The notes: generated by a model not told the origin, from the sequence alone. DNA of 64,000 nucleotides from Nannobrachium achirus (GCA_963921795.1 OY997658.1:54080346-54144345); one strand, 5' to 3'. Counted from the first letter of the stretch, positions 21,585-33,128 are shown. Made by a program: numbers and translations.

Positions 21585-21651
21585 CGAAAATAGCTGATCT
21601 ACAAGCTCTCAACACGTTGTGCTGCGAGAGCTTGTAGATCAGCTATTTTCG
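21585..21651. repeat. Perfect hairpin, best-preserved copy of the dispersed family
   Basis: Left arm 21585-21610 (CGAAAATAGCTGATCTACAA, GCTCTC) and right arm 21626-21651 are exact complements over 26 bases. The loop is 15 bases (AACACGTTGTGCTGC). Confidence 0.95.
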
Positions 21652-22109
21652 GAGTTGCGCAACCCAGCACTCTTTAGCTAGTGGAGATGTGTTGTAATGG
21701 CATGATTCCTAATTACATTTGTTCAACACAAAATGCTGTGTTCAAGTTCAGGAGACTTCGGAAAAAACCTGAATGCTGAGTTCTGTTTCCACTAATTGGT
21801 GTTAATAAAATGTTGCCTTGGCTCCAAGTGTGGCTATGCGCCTTATTGTCTCTTTAGGATCCTTCTGCCGTGGGCCGGCAGAAGACTTAGGTGTGCGTAG
21901 CATTCCTGTGCACATCCTCATCATCCATCTACTACTACAATTCTTTCTTATCCCATGTTAAAGCCCTACAATAATATCCTGTTCAGAAATATTAAGGCCA
22001 TGTTATCCTGGGTAATTGTTTAATCAATCAGTAAAGTTCAGTACTCACTAATAGGTAGGTTAAAACACAGTTTGCTTTGACACATGAAGATATGATCATA
22101 CGGTGTGAC

Positions 22110-22497
22110 CAGGGCAGGAATTTCAGGGAGGCCATGAAGGCCATGGCCGCCGTTGCCCCTCAGTTTGGCCTTGTGCCCCTCTAAAAAATGTAATACCCTG
22201 AGGCCACAGTGGCCTTAATGCCCCTGCCCAGCTGACTGTACTAGGCTACTTTCTCCTCTGTCTTGTCAATATAGACACCAGTGTCTTTCTTGTCAGTGTG
22301 TTGAGTCCCCATTTTTAAACCAATCCAGTATCTTTGACCCTTTTAACCCTTAAATTCAATTAATTATTTCAATGGACTAAAATCTTGTTTTATTTGATGG
22401 CCTTCCTGCCCTGGCATTTGGCCTTTGTGCCCTCAAAAAATGGACAACCCCAAAAGCCAAGTGGCCTTGCCCCTAAAATGATGAAATTCCAGGCCTG
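22110..22497. mobile_element. 388-bp hAT-type MITE with perfect 8-bp TSD
   Basis: The ends CAGGGCAGGAATTTCA and (complement) CAGGCCTGGAATTTCA match 14/16. GGTGTGAC flanks it at 22102-22109 and 22498-22505. The 8-bp TSD and CAG start fit hAT. The inner sequence is a loose inverted repeat of GGCC-containing blocks (GGCCTTGTGCCCCTCTAAAA, and GAGGGCACAAAGGCC on the other strand). It landed exactly in one of the host element's GGTGTGAC motifs. Confidence 0.92.
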
Positions 22498-23045
22498 GGT
22501 GTGACACTAAATCATTTGGTGTGACATTCCAAATAGTGAAAAATCATACCTTTATTAATGATTAAACCAAAAAAATGTTTATGGATTACATAGAGAATAT
22601 TATCAGGAAGAGTCACAAATATTTGTGTAATTTTAGAGAAAGTTTTGACAGAATACATTTAAAATATGTTGTAAGATCATGAACATGGGCCTCACACAGA
22701 GTGTCGATTATGAAAAAAATATACAGATATAATTAATTTTCAAAAAACTATAGTGGATCACTGGTTAGTTATGATAAAGGACTTTGATAAAGTGAGTAAC
22801 TTAAGAAAGATGTACTCCATTTTCATTTTATGAACAATTATTTTCATGTCACACCATATGACGATTTTAGGCACAAGTACAACAAACTGCTGAATAAAGT
22901 CTGATTCCAATAAAATATCTAAAAACAAAATGTATTTCCATAAGGTTGAGAGTGAGTAGAACAAAAGTAAATAACTTTTATGCCTGCAATTTAAAGTTGT
23001 TTTAAAAACACATTTTTTGGGGCGTCACGTCACTGACCCACGTAT

Positions 23046-23700
23046 GTATGTAATCCGCGTATCTCGAGAACCGTTCGTCCCACGGGCACGCGCGTTCTCC
23101 ATATATGGGCATAAAATGAATGCCCCCATATATGGGCATAAAATGGATTGCAGACAGACAGATACAGATATCTCCATATATGGACATAAATGGACAGAGG
23201 CAAACAGATGGTCAAAGATCTCCATATATGGGCATAAAATGGACGCAGACAGACAGATACAGATATCTCCATATATGGGCATAAATGGACACAGGCAAAC
23301 AGATGTTCAAAACGGGTCCTATGACAACAGGTATAATGAGGTTTGCATTAAAGGGGGAACCGGCACTGTGTCTGCAACACAGTTGGAGGCACAGACAGAT
23401 ACTCCATATATGGGCATAAAATGGACGCAGATAGACAGATATCTCCATATATGGGCATAAAATGGACCCAGAAACTGCAGTGATCTCCATATATGGACAT
23501 AAAATGGACGCCGACAGACAGACAGACAGACAGACAGACAGATACAGATATCTCCATATATGGGCATAAATGGACACAGGCAGACAGATGGTCAAAACGG
23601 GTCCTATGAAAACAGGTATAATGGGGTTTGCATTAAAGGGCGGGGCATTCATTCCCTATTTACATTGTTCCGAGTTGGCCAGGTCGCCGACTAGACGCTA
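23046..23700. repeat. Modular minisatellite-bearing repeat, block B
   Basis: A truncated 5' module (TAATCCGCGTATCTCGAGAA) is followed by about eight ~47-bp units (spacing 47 between TCCATATAT at 23221 and 23268). An inner (CAGA)n expansion lies at 23513-23541. The conserved 3' module (AACGGGTCCTATGA, GGTATAATG(A/G)GGTTTGC, CATTCATTCCCTATTTACAT, GTTCCGAGTTGGCCAGG) closes it. Several open frames here are repeat translations. Confidence 0.85.
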
Positions 23701-24086
23701 GTATTATAAAAAAAGGCAATAAAAATGTTGTCCAAAGGTATGTTTGGCAACATTTCTTTCATATTAAATCTAAACAATAAAGCCATTGTTGGGGAAATGA
23801 TTAATCTGGTTGAAAATGGGAAGTGACGTGAAATGATGCAGTACGTGTGGTCCTTATAAATATGGGGCACGCTTTTCTTCTTCCAAATGGGTTGGAACCA
23901 AACGGAGTTGGATTGCAGCTTTTTCTCCAAATACGTACACCTGCAATGATTCACAGCAACAAAGGATCTTTCACAGACAACTTTCATAACACTCATGAAT
24001 GTGATTCATTCATTCATTCATTACAACATTGTTATCATGCTAAGTGCAGTATTAACTATTAAGAGATCAAGGCCAAAGGTATAAAT
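23701..24086. other. No gene seen
   Basis: AT-rich, with a short (CATT)n at 24005-24021. Confidence 0.5.
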
Positions 24087-24222
24087 CAGTGGTTTTCAAA
24101 ATGGAGAATCTTGAGAACCCTTCAGTTTGGTATGCATTAAACCCCGAGAACTCAGGGAGTGCACACGTGTGCGGGTATATTTGGAACCCCCTCAAGGACC
24201 CTGGGGGCCGGGGGTTCACTGG
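24087..24222. mobile_element. hAT-like MITE remnant
   Basis: The left end CAGTGGTTTTCAAAATGGAG and the right end GGGGGTTCACTGG (complement CCAGTGAACCCCC) resemble the Charlie-type 'CAGTGGTTCTCAA' family, with CAAGGACCCTGGGGG inside. Confidence 0.5.
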
Positions 24223-24725
24223 TATAGTGGAGTGACTGTACATTGGGAAAAGATCAAGAGTACAATGCATTGCAAGCCTCAGTCAGCTTTTCTTTATACG
24301 TGCAAAATAAATTATTCCATTTATACGGATCCGTACAGAGATTTTTCTCATTTTCTGTATTGTTTGCTCTTCGTATTCATGTTGAATGGAAAGTGGCAGG
24401 AGAGGTGAATGAGGGAGGTTAAAATGAAAGAACAGTTAAAGCTCACAAAAATCTGATGAAAAAACAAAGTGACACTACAGCGGTGACATTGTGGTTAGTG
24501 CAGGGTACAACAGAGACCTAATTGCATTACTATGAGTTTAAATCTGATTTGTGGTCGCATGCCATTCCTCCTTTCGTTCTGTCCTGTTTCTTTCCACTGC
24601 AACTAAAAAAGCACTCACTCACCGGTAGAGCACGCCCGATGCAGCCTGAAGTTTTACAGCGAGCCCTAGACCACCAATATTTGTATATAACCTTGAGCCC
24701 CATCCAAAACGTTAAAAAAGGAAAG
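24223..24725. other. No gene seen
   Basis: Ordinary AT-rich sequence; frames of about 90-106 codons overlap on both strands without domains. Confidence 0.5.
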
Positions 24726-24786
24726 AAATTGCTGATATACAATCTCACGTGTAGCATCTGCATGACATGTAGATCTGCTATTTTGA
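24726..24786. repeat. Dispersed hairpin family copy (degenerate)
   Basis: AAATTGCTGATATACAATCT then CACGTG... and ACATGTAGATCTGCTATTTTG. Confidence 0.65.
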
Positions 24787-24879
24787 AAAAAACGTAAGGG
24801 GGAAAATCGGGACACATCGGCTGCATTATTGCCAATATTGATGTCATCATACAACGTCAAATAATGTTAGATATGTCGG

Positions 24880-25181
24880 CAGTGGTGGTAAAAGTATTCA
24901 CAATTCTTTACTTAAGTAAGTAAAACTATCAATACTGAAATATAGAAGTACTCTTTTACAAGCAACTTACAACTGTATTAGTATCAAAAAGTAGAAAGTG
25001 CTCATTATGCAGAAGTTTTCAATGTTCAATAATTATAGTTGAGTAAAAGTAAAATATTTACCTTTGATATGTAGTGGAGTAAAAGTACTGAAAATTCAAA
25101 ATACTACAGTAAAAAAAAAAAAAAAAAAAAAAAACTCAATACTAAAGTACAGTACTTGGGTAAATGTACTTTACACCACTG
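24880..25181. mobile_element. 302-bp hAT (Tol2-like) MITE
   Basis: CAGTGGTGGTAAAAGTATTC at the left and GTACTTTACACCACTG at the right are inverted ends. The interior has the GTAGTGGAGTAAAAGTACTG and ACTTAAGTAAGTAAAACT patterns of fish hAT MITEs, plus a poly-A run at 25112-25134. No clean 8-bp TSD is visible. Confidence 0.85.
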
Positions 25182-26279
25182 TCTGCATATCGCTCTGGCT
25201 CAACTCACCGTGTGGGTGAGTGGGGTGACTTGTGAAATAGATCATCACCCCAGTTCCTGGATGTCATTGAACAGTGTAGGAGGCACACAACCACAGTATA
25301 TTGCATTTTATTTTAGTTGTCACAAGAATGTATATTTTAGGTCTTGTTTGAACTGGCTTGTCAAAAAAATTATAATGTAATAGTGGAGAATCAGAAACAC
25401 TATATTGCAAAAGGTGAATGTGTCAATTTGTATTCATATTCTTCCTCAAACACTGGATTATGCCACGTTCTGTTTTGGACCGTATTGTACACAGTGCTTT
25501 GTATTCTGAGGCATACTATTCTCGTACAGGATAAAAACAACATAATAACAGTGTGCGGCTAAAATGCTAGCTGAAAAAAAGCACCAAGTGGGCATTCTTG
25601 TTCCTTCTCAAATAGTGGCACTTTCTTTTTGTACTGCTTTGTACTGTGTTATGGATGGTACTTTTAGATTGGACTGCATTACATTTTCATGCAGCATACA
25701 ATGTAACTTACAGTAGCACAAATGTGACACTGAAAATACTTACTATAAAAGCAAGCAAAAATTGGCATTCATATTCATCCTCAACCAAGGGCTCTTGTGC
25801 TTTCTGTTTTGCACTGATATCTACATACAGTACAGCTATGGTCTTTGATGGCTTTGAGAAAGTGACTCACAGCTATGGCTGCTGCATGCCACTGTTTCTC
25901 CAGTCAGCCTAAAATGGAACACCCTTGTGCTATTCATCATGTGCTACTCAATTATGAATGTTTGAAAACTTGAATGTGCTGCAGTAATATATTTCCAGAG
26001 GATATGGCGGAGAAAGGGCTTGCACATACAGCTGGAGCCAAGTCACTGTGCTATTAGAATGCAAAATGGATTTCTCAGGGAACTTCTATTTGAAATAAAG
26101 CCACGCTTTTTTTGTCATCCATATTTCATCTTGAAATATGGCTCCATCCACACAACGACTATAAATCGTGCAATCATCCTGCCCATCTAATGTTATTGAT
26201 TCAATAGTCCCAGGAATGTATATGCAAGCATGCTGTGGAACGTTGCATATAGTGAGTGAGTATGACAAATTATAATACA
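25182..26279. other. No gene seen
   Basis: AT-rich. The two stretches 25385-25560 and 25560-25860 share ATTCATATTCTTCCTCAAAC / ATTCATATTCATCCTCAACC-type lines, hinting at an old duplication. Frames of 72-88 codons lack domains. Confidence 0.45.
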
Positions 26280-27755
26280 TTAACTCTTATACTGCTTTGG
26301 ACGTTCCTGTTCGCCCCAATTCTAGAGAGTGAGGCGCGCCAATACGGCCGTTCGTTCGTTTGATGTTTTTTATGGATTATGATAAAAGAGGTCCTTGCTC
26401 AACTTTTCAATGTATAATTGGTCGTCGGGTCATTTTGAGGACAGCCGGAAACCGCGTCATAAAAAAAAAAGTAAACAGACTGTCCTGGCTCCGCCTGCCT
26501 AGCTGCTAGCCTTGAGGGATTATATTGTTTTTGCATCGGACTGTTAGTAGAGAGAGAGAGAGAGAGACACGTTGGTAAAAGTGATAATTTTGTCGGAAAT
26601 CAGTTGTTTTATAGTATTAGTAGTATAGTAATTGTAGTAGGTAGTAGTATTTAGCAGTACTAGAATATTGAGATGTATTAGGCCAAGTAGTAGGCCAACT
26701 CAGCCTCAACTTGCTGGTATCATTCCGCCGAAGCGCGACCCAACCCCCCCGGGGTTGGGTCAGCCAGCAGCAGCCAGCAGCAGATCCACGGATAGAAACA
26801 AACTTTGTTAGAATTAGGATTACAACCTAACCTACCCATGTTGGTGACCCAGGACCAGCGCCCACGAATGGTGGTGGTGGTCGTGATGATGATGATGAAG
26901 AAGAAGAGAAAAAGATCACTGTAGCCGTTGGTATTGAAGATAAAAAGATACAATTTCCTGGCGCCGTTGGTCGTGATGAAGATGATGCCAGTGGTCGCGA
27001 AGAACCCGGTCCACAAGTGGATGAAGAGCCTCCTGCTATTGTGGAAACCGATCCCGAAACGGACTCGGAGCTCGACTCGGACGAGGAGACCAGCGCCGTA
27101 CCTGACGCCGCCGCCGTTACTGAGAGAGAGACCCCCGTGCTGGATGCATCCCCGCCCGGTACAATGGGCACACCGCCCGACACAGTGGTCACACATCTCC
27201 GCCGAAGCGGGAGAGATCACCGCCGCCACCGCGACCAAGTTGCTGAGAGCCCATTCAGCAGCCAGACGTCCGAATCCGAGCATACATCGACAGACTCACT
27301 GGACGATTGTGTCGATGGAGAATGGCTTCCCGCGAGAGACCCCTCGGAGAACAGAGGCCATGATTCTACTGTCCAAAGTGGTAAGACTTACATCCAGTGC
27401 ATGAGTGTATAGTATACTGTATGTGATAACATTGCGTCACCAGGCTTTCCACCGCATCCGTGTGGAAGCCTGTCTATTGCGAATAATAGGGATCCGGTCT
27501 AGAGCCCGCCTACTGCATCCGGTTATTTACACGCACACATACATGCAAGAAACGTTTCCGTATCCGGACCGGATCAGCATGCATGCATTTGTTTTTGTCG
27601 CTACACAGGACGCTGTAGATTTCCTATTACGCGCGTGCACGTACCGTGTGTAGTGTACGGTGCACTGCACAGGTTAGCATTTAGCCAGCTACTATGATTA
27701 TTTGATGGGATTTTAGGATTTAGTGGCTTAGTTTGTGTGTGCGTGCGTACGATGC

Positions 27756-27756
<1 letters not shown>

Positions 27757-27788
<32 letters not shown>
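27757..27788. repeat. (GA)n microsatellite
   Basis: About 15 GA units in piggyBac intron 1. Confidence 0.95.
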
Positions 27789-27792
<4 letters not shown>

Positions 27793-27797
27793 CTTTT

Positions 27798-27905
27798 TAC
27801 GTACGGTGCACGCGTGTGCACGTACGGTGTGCGGTGCACGCGCGTGCACGTACGGTGTGCGTTGCACGCGCGTGATCGTACGGTGCACGTGTACGGTGCA
27901 CACCC
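27798..27905. repeat. GTGCACGTACGGTGTGCG minisatellite
   Basis: About four degenerate units of 24-28 bp (CGCGTGTGCACGTACGGTGT, then GCGGTGCACG). CpG-rich and self-complementary through GTGCAC and GTAC. It lies in intron 1 of the piggyBac gene. Confidence 0.85.
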
Positions 27906-27963
27906 GCACCCACCTCGCTATGTCGTCATCATCATCAGTAGGCCTACATCTGATGATGTAGCC

Positions 27964-28040
27964 TTTCAATTCAATTCAATTCAAAGGAGCTTTATTGGCA
28001 TGAGAAAATATAGTTTACATTGCCAAAGCAAGTGTTATAA
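27964..28040. repeat. Fish interspersed repeat fragment (GAGCTTTATTGGCATG)
   Basis: TTCAATTCAATTCAAAGGAG, CTTTATTGGCATGAG and GTTTACATTGCCAAAGCAA is a module I recognise from many fish genomes. Class uncertain. Confidence 0.6.
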
Positions 28041-28864
28041 ATAAAAACAGTTGAAAATGGGGAAGATAGCCTATACAGTTGGAGGAAGTACAGCTTTGTG
28101 TAAACAGAGCTATGTTGCATTGTGACATTTTATATATACATACAGGGTATAAAGGGCATTTCACTGTGACAGTAAATGCATGGTAACTATTTACTATATC
28201 TGCATTTTATGTATTACATATGAACTTATTGTAAGTCACTCATATTTGCTAATGTCAAAATTGTAAATTGATTTGTTTACATATAAACTATTTGATATTT
28301 TCCTGGCTATGATTTTAGATGATGAGTCGGATGGAGAGGTGCCGGGGACTCCTTGTGTTCTTAGGTCTATACCGTTTGGAGGTAATAGAGGTAAGGAGAA
28401 AAAAAAACTGATGCATTTTGTATAATTCTATAGCATTTTAGAGTAGATACAGCTATCTGTTTGTTCAATGCTTTTATCATTTACATCATAATGTCATGGA
28501 CCTGTCTGAGACATGCTGGGTGTGTAAATAATTGATTTCATTTTGTGCACATCATGTTTACTAGTTTATATTTTACCACTGTGATTTCAGAAGAGTCGAG
28601 TGCGGCACAGCCTACTTCTTCATTGCCACATCGTGGTCGTCCAAGGACAAGGATAGGTAAAGAACAAAAACCTTTTTTCTGTAAATCAGACTTATCACCA
28701 GGCACATGCTCACATAGACATCAAAGGGGGCTTGAGCCCATGCCCTTTATCCATCTGTAAAAAGTGCCCTCTCCAGACCATGAATTCTGTTTTTACATAA
28801 TTACTATATACTGTATAGAATGTTAGAGAGGCAGGGGCTGAAATGTCTAAAACAGCCTTTTGAT

Positions 28865-28937
28865 GAAAATAGTAGGCCCCCAACCTCCACGCATTCTGCT
28901 GTGACGCGTTGTGAGCTTGGAGGTGTACTATTTTTCA
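28865..28937. repeat. Dispersed hairpin family copy (diverged arms)
   Basis: AAAATAGTAGGCCCCCAACC..GCGTTGTGAGCTTGGAGGTG+TACTATTTTTC. It is in intron 3, next to the GCGACC repeat. Confidence 0.7.
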
Positions 28938-28943
28938 TGTATT

Positions 28944-29226
28944 TTATTGCGACCACTAGGTCGCAGTTACTTACACTTATACTATCCAAACCTCCACCGG
29001 CTGTCAGTCCGTCCCTCCGTCACGTCACTCGTCACACGTCACACTTTCCCCCTACTCATATCTCCGCTCATTTCTCACATGTCCCACTTCTAGCGCCACC
29101 ATGAGACCGATTCTTGCAAGACACATTTTTGGACACTCCTACAGATTTTGCCCTAAAATCACACAAACCGGTACACAGTATCTCTACAGTCATGTCATCA
29201 AAATGCATCTGTCCCATCTAGCGGAA
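28944..29226. mobile_element. GCGACC-ended repeat, copy 2 (right end lost)
   Basis: TTATTGCGACCACTAGGTCGCA, CCGTCCCTCCGTCACGTCAC, ACACATTTTTGGACACTCCT+ACAGATTTTG and GTACACAGTATCTCTA all recur in order in copy 1 (10122-10540). The right terminal repeat is missing. Confidence 0.75.
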
Positions 29227-29229
29227 CCA

Positions 29230-29256
29230 TGTGAGCTTGTAGATCGGCTATTTTCA
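29230..29256. repeat. Half-copy of the dispersed hairpin family
   Basis: TGTGAGCTTGTAGATCGGCT+ATTTTCA is the right arm only; the left arm is replaced by the GCGACC repeat end. Confidence 0.7.
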
Positions 29257-29903
29257 GCACACAACCAAGTGTAAAATCAGTCATTACGATGCCATCAAGG
29301 CCTGCCAAAATAGATTTTAGTCGACTAAATCAACTGTAGATTTAGTTGCCTAAAATCTTATGATGATCAGTCAACTAAAACTAGACTAAAACTAAAAGAC
29401 ATTTTATTCAAAAGACTACGACTGAAACAAAATCAAAATTTGCTGTCAAAAACAACACTGCTTACTCGTAGTAATTATGTATTTGTATAATTTACAGATC
29501 GACCATGGGCTCGTGTACGTGGTAGGGGTAGGGTTGCAGAGTTCAGCAGACCCGGTGGAGCCCTTCCGGAGGAGCCTGGCTGGAGTGAAACAGAATGGAG
29601 CCCCAGAGACATTGAATTCACTGCAGTCCCTGGACCTGCTGGTGCCGCAGCTGCTCTCAAGTCCAAAATATTTCCATTGATAGGTACACTTTTATTCAAA
29701 GGGCGCCTAAATTTCAAGGTCTACAATCCACAGAAACCAGTGAAATATGGGATAAAATCTTATATTCTCTGTGATTCAGGTACAGGTTACTGTTTCAATA
29801 TGAAACCCTACTGTGGAGAATCTGTTTCCCTGCTTGAGACGGTTGAATTCCTCCTTGATGGGCTAGCAGGTTATGGATATCGATTATTTATGGGTAATTG
29901 TAT

Positions 29904-29906
<3 letters not shown>

Positions 29907-29992
<86 letters not shown>

Positions 29993-30056
29993 ACGCACAC
30001 ACACATGCACACACGCACGCACGCACACACACCCGCACGCACGCACGCACACATAT
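29907..30056. repeat. CA/CACG compound microsatellite
   Basis: (CA)n with CGCACA variants, about 150 bp, directly after the exon-4 donor of the piggyBac gene. The long His/Thr and Val/Cys open frames are repeat translations. Confidence 0.97.
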
Positions 30057-30728
30057 ACACTCTGTAGACATGTAGTGGTTGAGGCCTGTGTAAGTGCAGG
30101 TAGGCCACAACCTTTTTCCATTTGCAGTATTACAATTGAGTTCTAGTGTCTAAAATGTTGTTTTATATTTTATTTTCATTTTCATCAATCATTTGTACTG
30201 TACTTCAACCTAAAAAGAACCCTGAAAGCAGAAGCAGGATTCAGGCTGAATCTCATGTCACTGTGTCAATGTTCTGCACTGCTCCTTACTACTGCTCTTA
30301 CTTCTCTTACACACTAAAAGTGTGTAAAAATCACTTGTTTTTATTTTTTTGAATTTGTTTGTAAACAACCACTGAGCATAGGTGTGATGTTACTGTGTGA
30401 TGTTACTGCCAACAATAAAGGATAAAGAGAGATTTCTGCCTGAAAATGTCTCCTTCACAAAAATGCATTTTTCTCAGCTTTATGTTCTCAAAGAGCTGTT
30501 TTTTAGGCCATATTCAGCAGCTTCTAGCTAATGAATAGAACATGATAAAAACACGAAAACTTTTTCTGTTGCAAAGTAGACATTCTATTCTTCGTTGCCA
30601 TATAATTGTTGTCTTTATAGTCAAAGCCAATTTTCTCCAGTAGGCCTTCAAAGATGAGCGACAATTCTCAAATTTAGCTGGCAGTGGATGGAGCCTTTTG
30701 TTAAATTCTGTGGCAGTAAAAGAGTTAA

Positions 30729-31621
<893 letters not shown>

Positions 31622-32290
31622 ATGCATACTGAGTGAGCCAGTGTCAGTAAAAGAGGGCTTTTTTTGCCCCTAACTAGTCCTTGACCTGTAGTGACCAAAA
31701 CCTTGCTGGAGGCTCAATCAGAGGGTCTCGTTATCTAATTCATGCATAATTAAAACTTGCGCCTGTTTCAGAGTAGGTTTGTCCTTGGAGGTTTAATGTT
31801 TTAATAACTTACTTAAGGGGCCAATCATGGGCCAGCTCCCTGCTGACTTGCTGTTAGATTTCTCTACAGCCGAGGACCTGGCTTAGACATGTATATTCAC
31901 ATAATTTAGAAGTGGATAACTCGGCTGTTAGAAGTGAATATGACCCCAAGGACCAACTTGGGATGTGTGCCAACATCTCTATGCCCAATTTAAAATGACC
32001 ACACATCCATTTTCATCAGAAGTACTACTACCGACATACTGTAGCTGTCTCTTTCTGAGGTGCTCGATATGTTCAGAATGCCATGTTTAGGATGGTCATA
32101 GAAGAATGTAAAAATAAATATTTAAGATAGTTTACAAGAAATTGTCCGTTAGGTCAAGTTATTATAGGTCATATTACTAACCAGTACTAACTAGAAATTG
32201 CCATAATATTTCTTAGATACGTTGTGCAATCTAACTATTAATTTACCATGTCTGTCTGTCAGGCATCCACCATCTGACCGTCTGTCTGCA
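31622..32290. other. No gene seen
   Basis: Includes a (CTGT)n-like stub at 32251-32263. Otherwise unremarkable. Confidence 0.5.
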
Positions 32291-32291
32291 T

Positions 32292-32650
32292 GCTGACATC
32301 ACTGATACTACACAGTATCGCCACCATGGTAACAGCTGCATGCTGAAACAATGCCCAAATTTGGAGATGAGCAAGCTGACATCACTGATACTACACAGTA
32401 TCGCCACCATGGTAACAGCCGCATGCTGAAACAATGCCCAAATCTGGAGATGATGTCTGCATTTCTGTCTGCATGCTGTCATCTTCTTCTTCTTCCGTGT
32501 ATCATCGTCCTTGATGATTGGTTGACGACATTTTATTTCACAAGGTTTCTTGTTACTTAGGGGAGGCCATGGGGCTGGCTGTCGATGCTGACATCACAAA
32601 TAATAAACAGTGTTGGCACCATGGTAACAGCCGCATGCTGAAACCATGCC
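32292..32650. repeat. 83-bp tandem repeat with a displaced third copy
   Basis: GCTGACATCACTGATACTAC.. CACCATGGTAACAGC(T/C)GCATGC starts at 32292 and again at 32375 (83 bp apart, nearly identical). A diverged third copy starts at 32587 after 130 bp of other sequence. Confidence 0.92.
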
Positions 32651-32669
32651 TACATTACTCCCTTAGGAA

Positions 32670-32867
32670 CCGGAAAATTCCCAATTAGATCCCAGGCTAG
32701 TGTCGAAGTGTCCTTGAGCAAGACGCTGAATTGCTCCTGATGAGCAGGTTGGTACCTTGCATGGTTTCCTCCACCATCGGTGTATGAATAAGTGTGTGAA
32801 GGTGAATGTAATGCACAATCATAAAGCGCCATGGATAAAGGTTCTATATAAAATGCACCATTTATGT
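32670..32867 (+). mobile_element. SINE (second family), 5'-degenerate copy
   Basis: GTGTCGAAGTGTCCTTGAGC+AAGACGCTGAA, TGAGCAGGTTGGTACCTTGC and TGGATAAAGG..TATATAAAATGCACCATTTA run in order with the full copy at 42144-42420. The tRNA-like head is poorly preserved. Confidence 0.85.
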
Positions 32868-32869
32868 AT

Positions 32870-32936
32870 AGTGATCTTCAAGCTCACAACACGTTGCTCT
32901 GCGAAACACATTGTGAGTTTGTAGATCTGCTATTTG
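32870..32936. repeat. Dispersed hairpin family copy
   Basis: GATCTTCAAGCTCACAACAC+GTTG pairs with CATTGTGAGTTTGTAGATC. It is adjacent to the SINE 3' end. Confidence 0.85.
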
Positions 32937-33128
32937 CTGTGAATGTTCTCTCAGAAAAGGGATGCTATAGATTTCAAGTGATTAAATGCTGCATTCATTG
33001 ACCCAAAGGGTTTCATCTGGCCTCTCATCTGAGATAAGAGTACATTATTCACAGACACTAGATTCAGCTGAGGTCACACCCTGAAGTTCGTGAGACAGTT
33101 CTGAAAAACTAACAAGCAGCATTTGACC

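Larger units (their letters stand above)
20234..23045. mobile_element. 2.8-kb element with ~23-bp terminal repeats and repeated GGTGTGAC motifs
   Basis: The left end GTATGTGGGTGGGTGACGTG+ACG (20234-20256) and the complement of the right end, ATACGTGGGTCAGTGACGTG+ACG (23045-23023), match about 20/23. Inside are about ten (T/A)TGGTGTGACA motifs in both orientations (20423, 20621, 20820, 20977, 20999, 22099/22498, 22516 forward; 21019, 21039, 22847 reverse). A possible 5' exon donor is at 20744 (GAG/GTGAGT), and a short coding exon follows an acceptor at 21287. A hAT MITE (22110-22497) and a hairpin copy (21585-21651) are nested. It interrupts the minisatellite modules. Superfamily unknown. Confidence 0.6.
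26831..29893 (+). pseudogene. piggyBac-type transposase gene, exons 1-4, core deleted
   Basis: Open from 26831 without an in-frame ATG until about 27160, so the true start is unknown. Exon 1 (to 27380) encodes a D/E-rich, then RRSGRDHRRHRD-type N-terminus. Exon 2 is 28319-28390, exon 3 28591-28656, exon 4 29498-29893. The donors are GTAAGA, GTAAGG, GTAAAG and GTAATT; acceptors end TTTTAG, TTTCAG and TTACAG; all junctions are phase 1. Exon 4 encodes FKGRLNFKVYNPQKPVKYGI, then CDSGTGYCFNMKPY and LFM, matching the piggyBac DDE region (FRGR...KYGIK...CDSGT). The ~250 residues normally before FKGR, including the first catalytic Asp (normally DE just upstream), are missing, and nothing of the gene is seen after the exon-4 donor, where a CA array begins. 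Acidic tails of this kind are usual in PGBD proteins. The gene is a decayed transposon gene rather than a domesticated one. Confidence 0.82.
26280..30728 (+). mobile_element. piggyBac transposon, 4.4 kb, internally deleted
   Basis: Left end TTAACTCTTATACTGC (26280-26295) and complement of right end TTAACTCTTTTACTGC (30728-30713) match 15/16, with the TTAA target on both sides. The interior holds a multi-exon gene whose last exon carries the piggyBac DDE-domain signature. Nested in its introns and 3' part are a GA run, a GTGCACGTACGG minisatellite, a fish GAGCTTTATTGGCATG repeat (27964-28040), a hairpin copy, a GCGACC repeat and a long CA array. The many later insertions and the loss of transposase core mean it cannot move itself. 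Confidence 0.88.

Noticed and set aside
23017-23652. Several frames of 80-147 codons with MPIYGDI / FYAHIWRS repeats
   Set aside because: Each is the 47-bp minisatellite unit read in a different phase and strand.
26720-27283. 187-codon minus-strand open frame
   Set aside because: It is the complement of the D/E-rich exon 1 of the piggyBac gene; the plus strand has the splice signals and domain.
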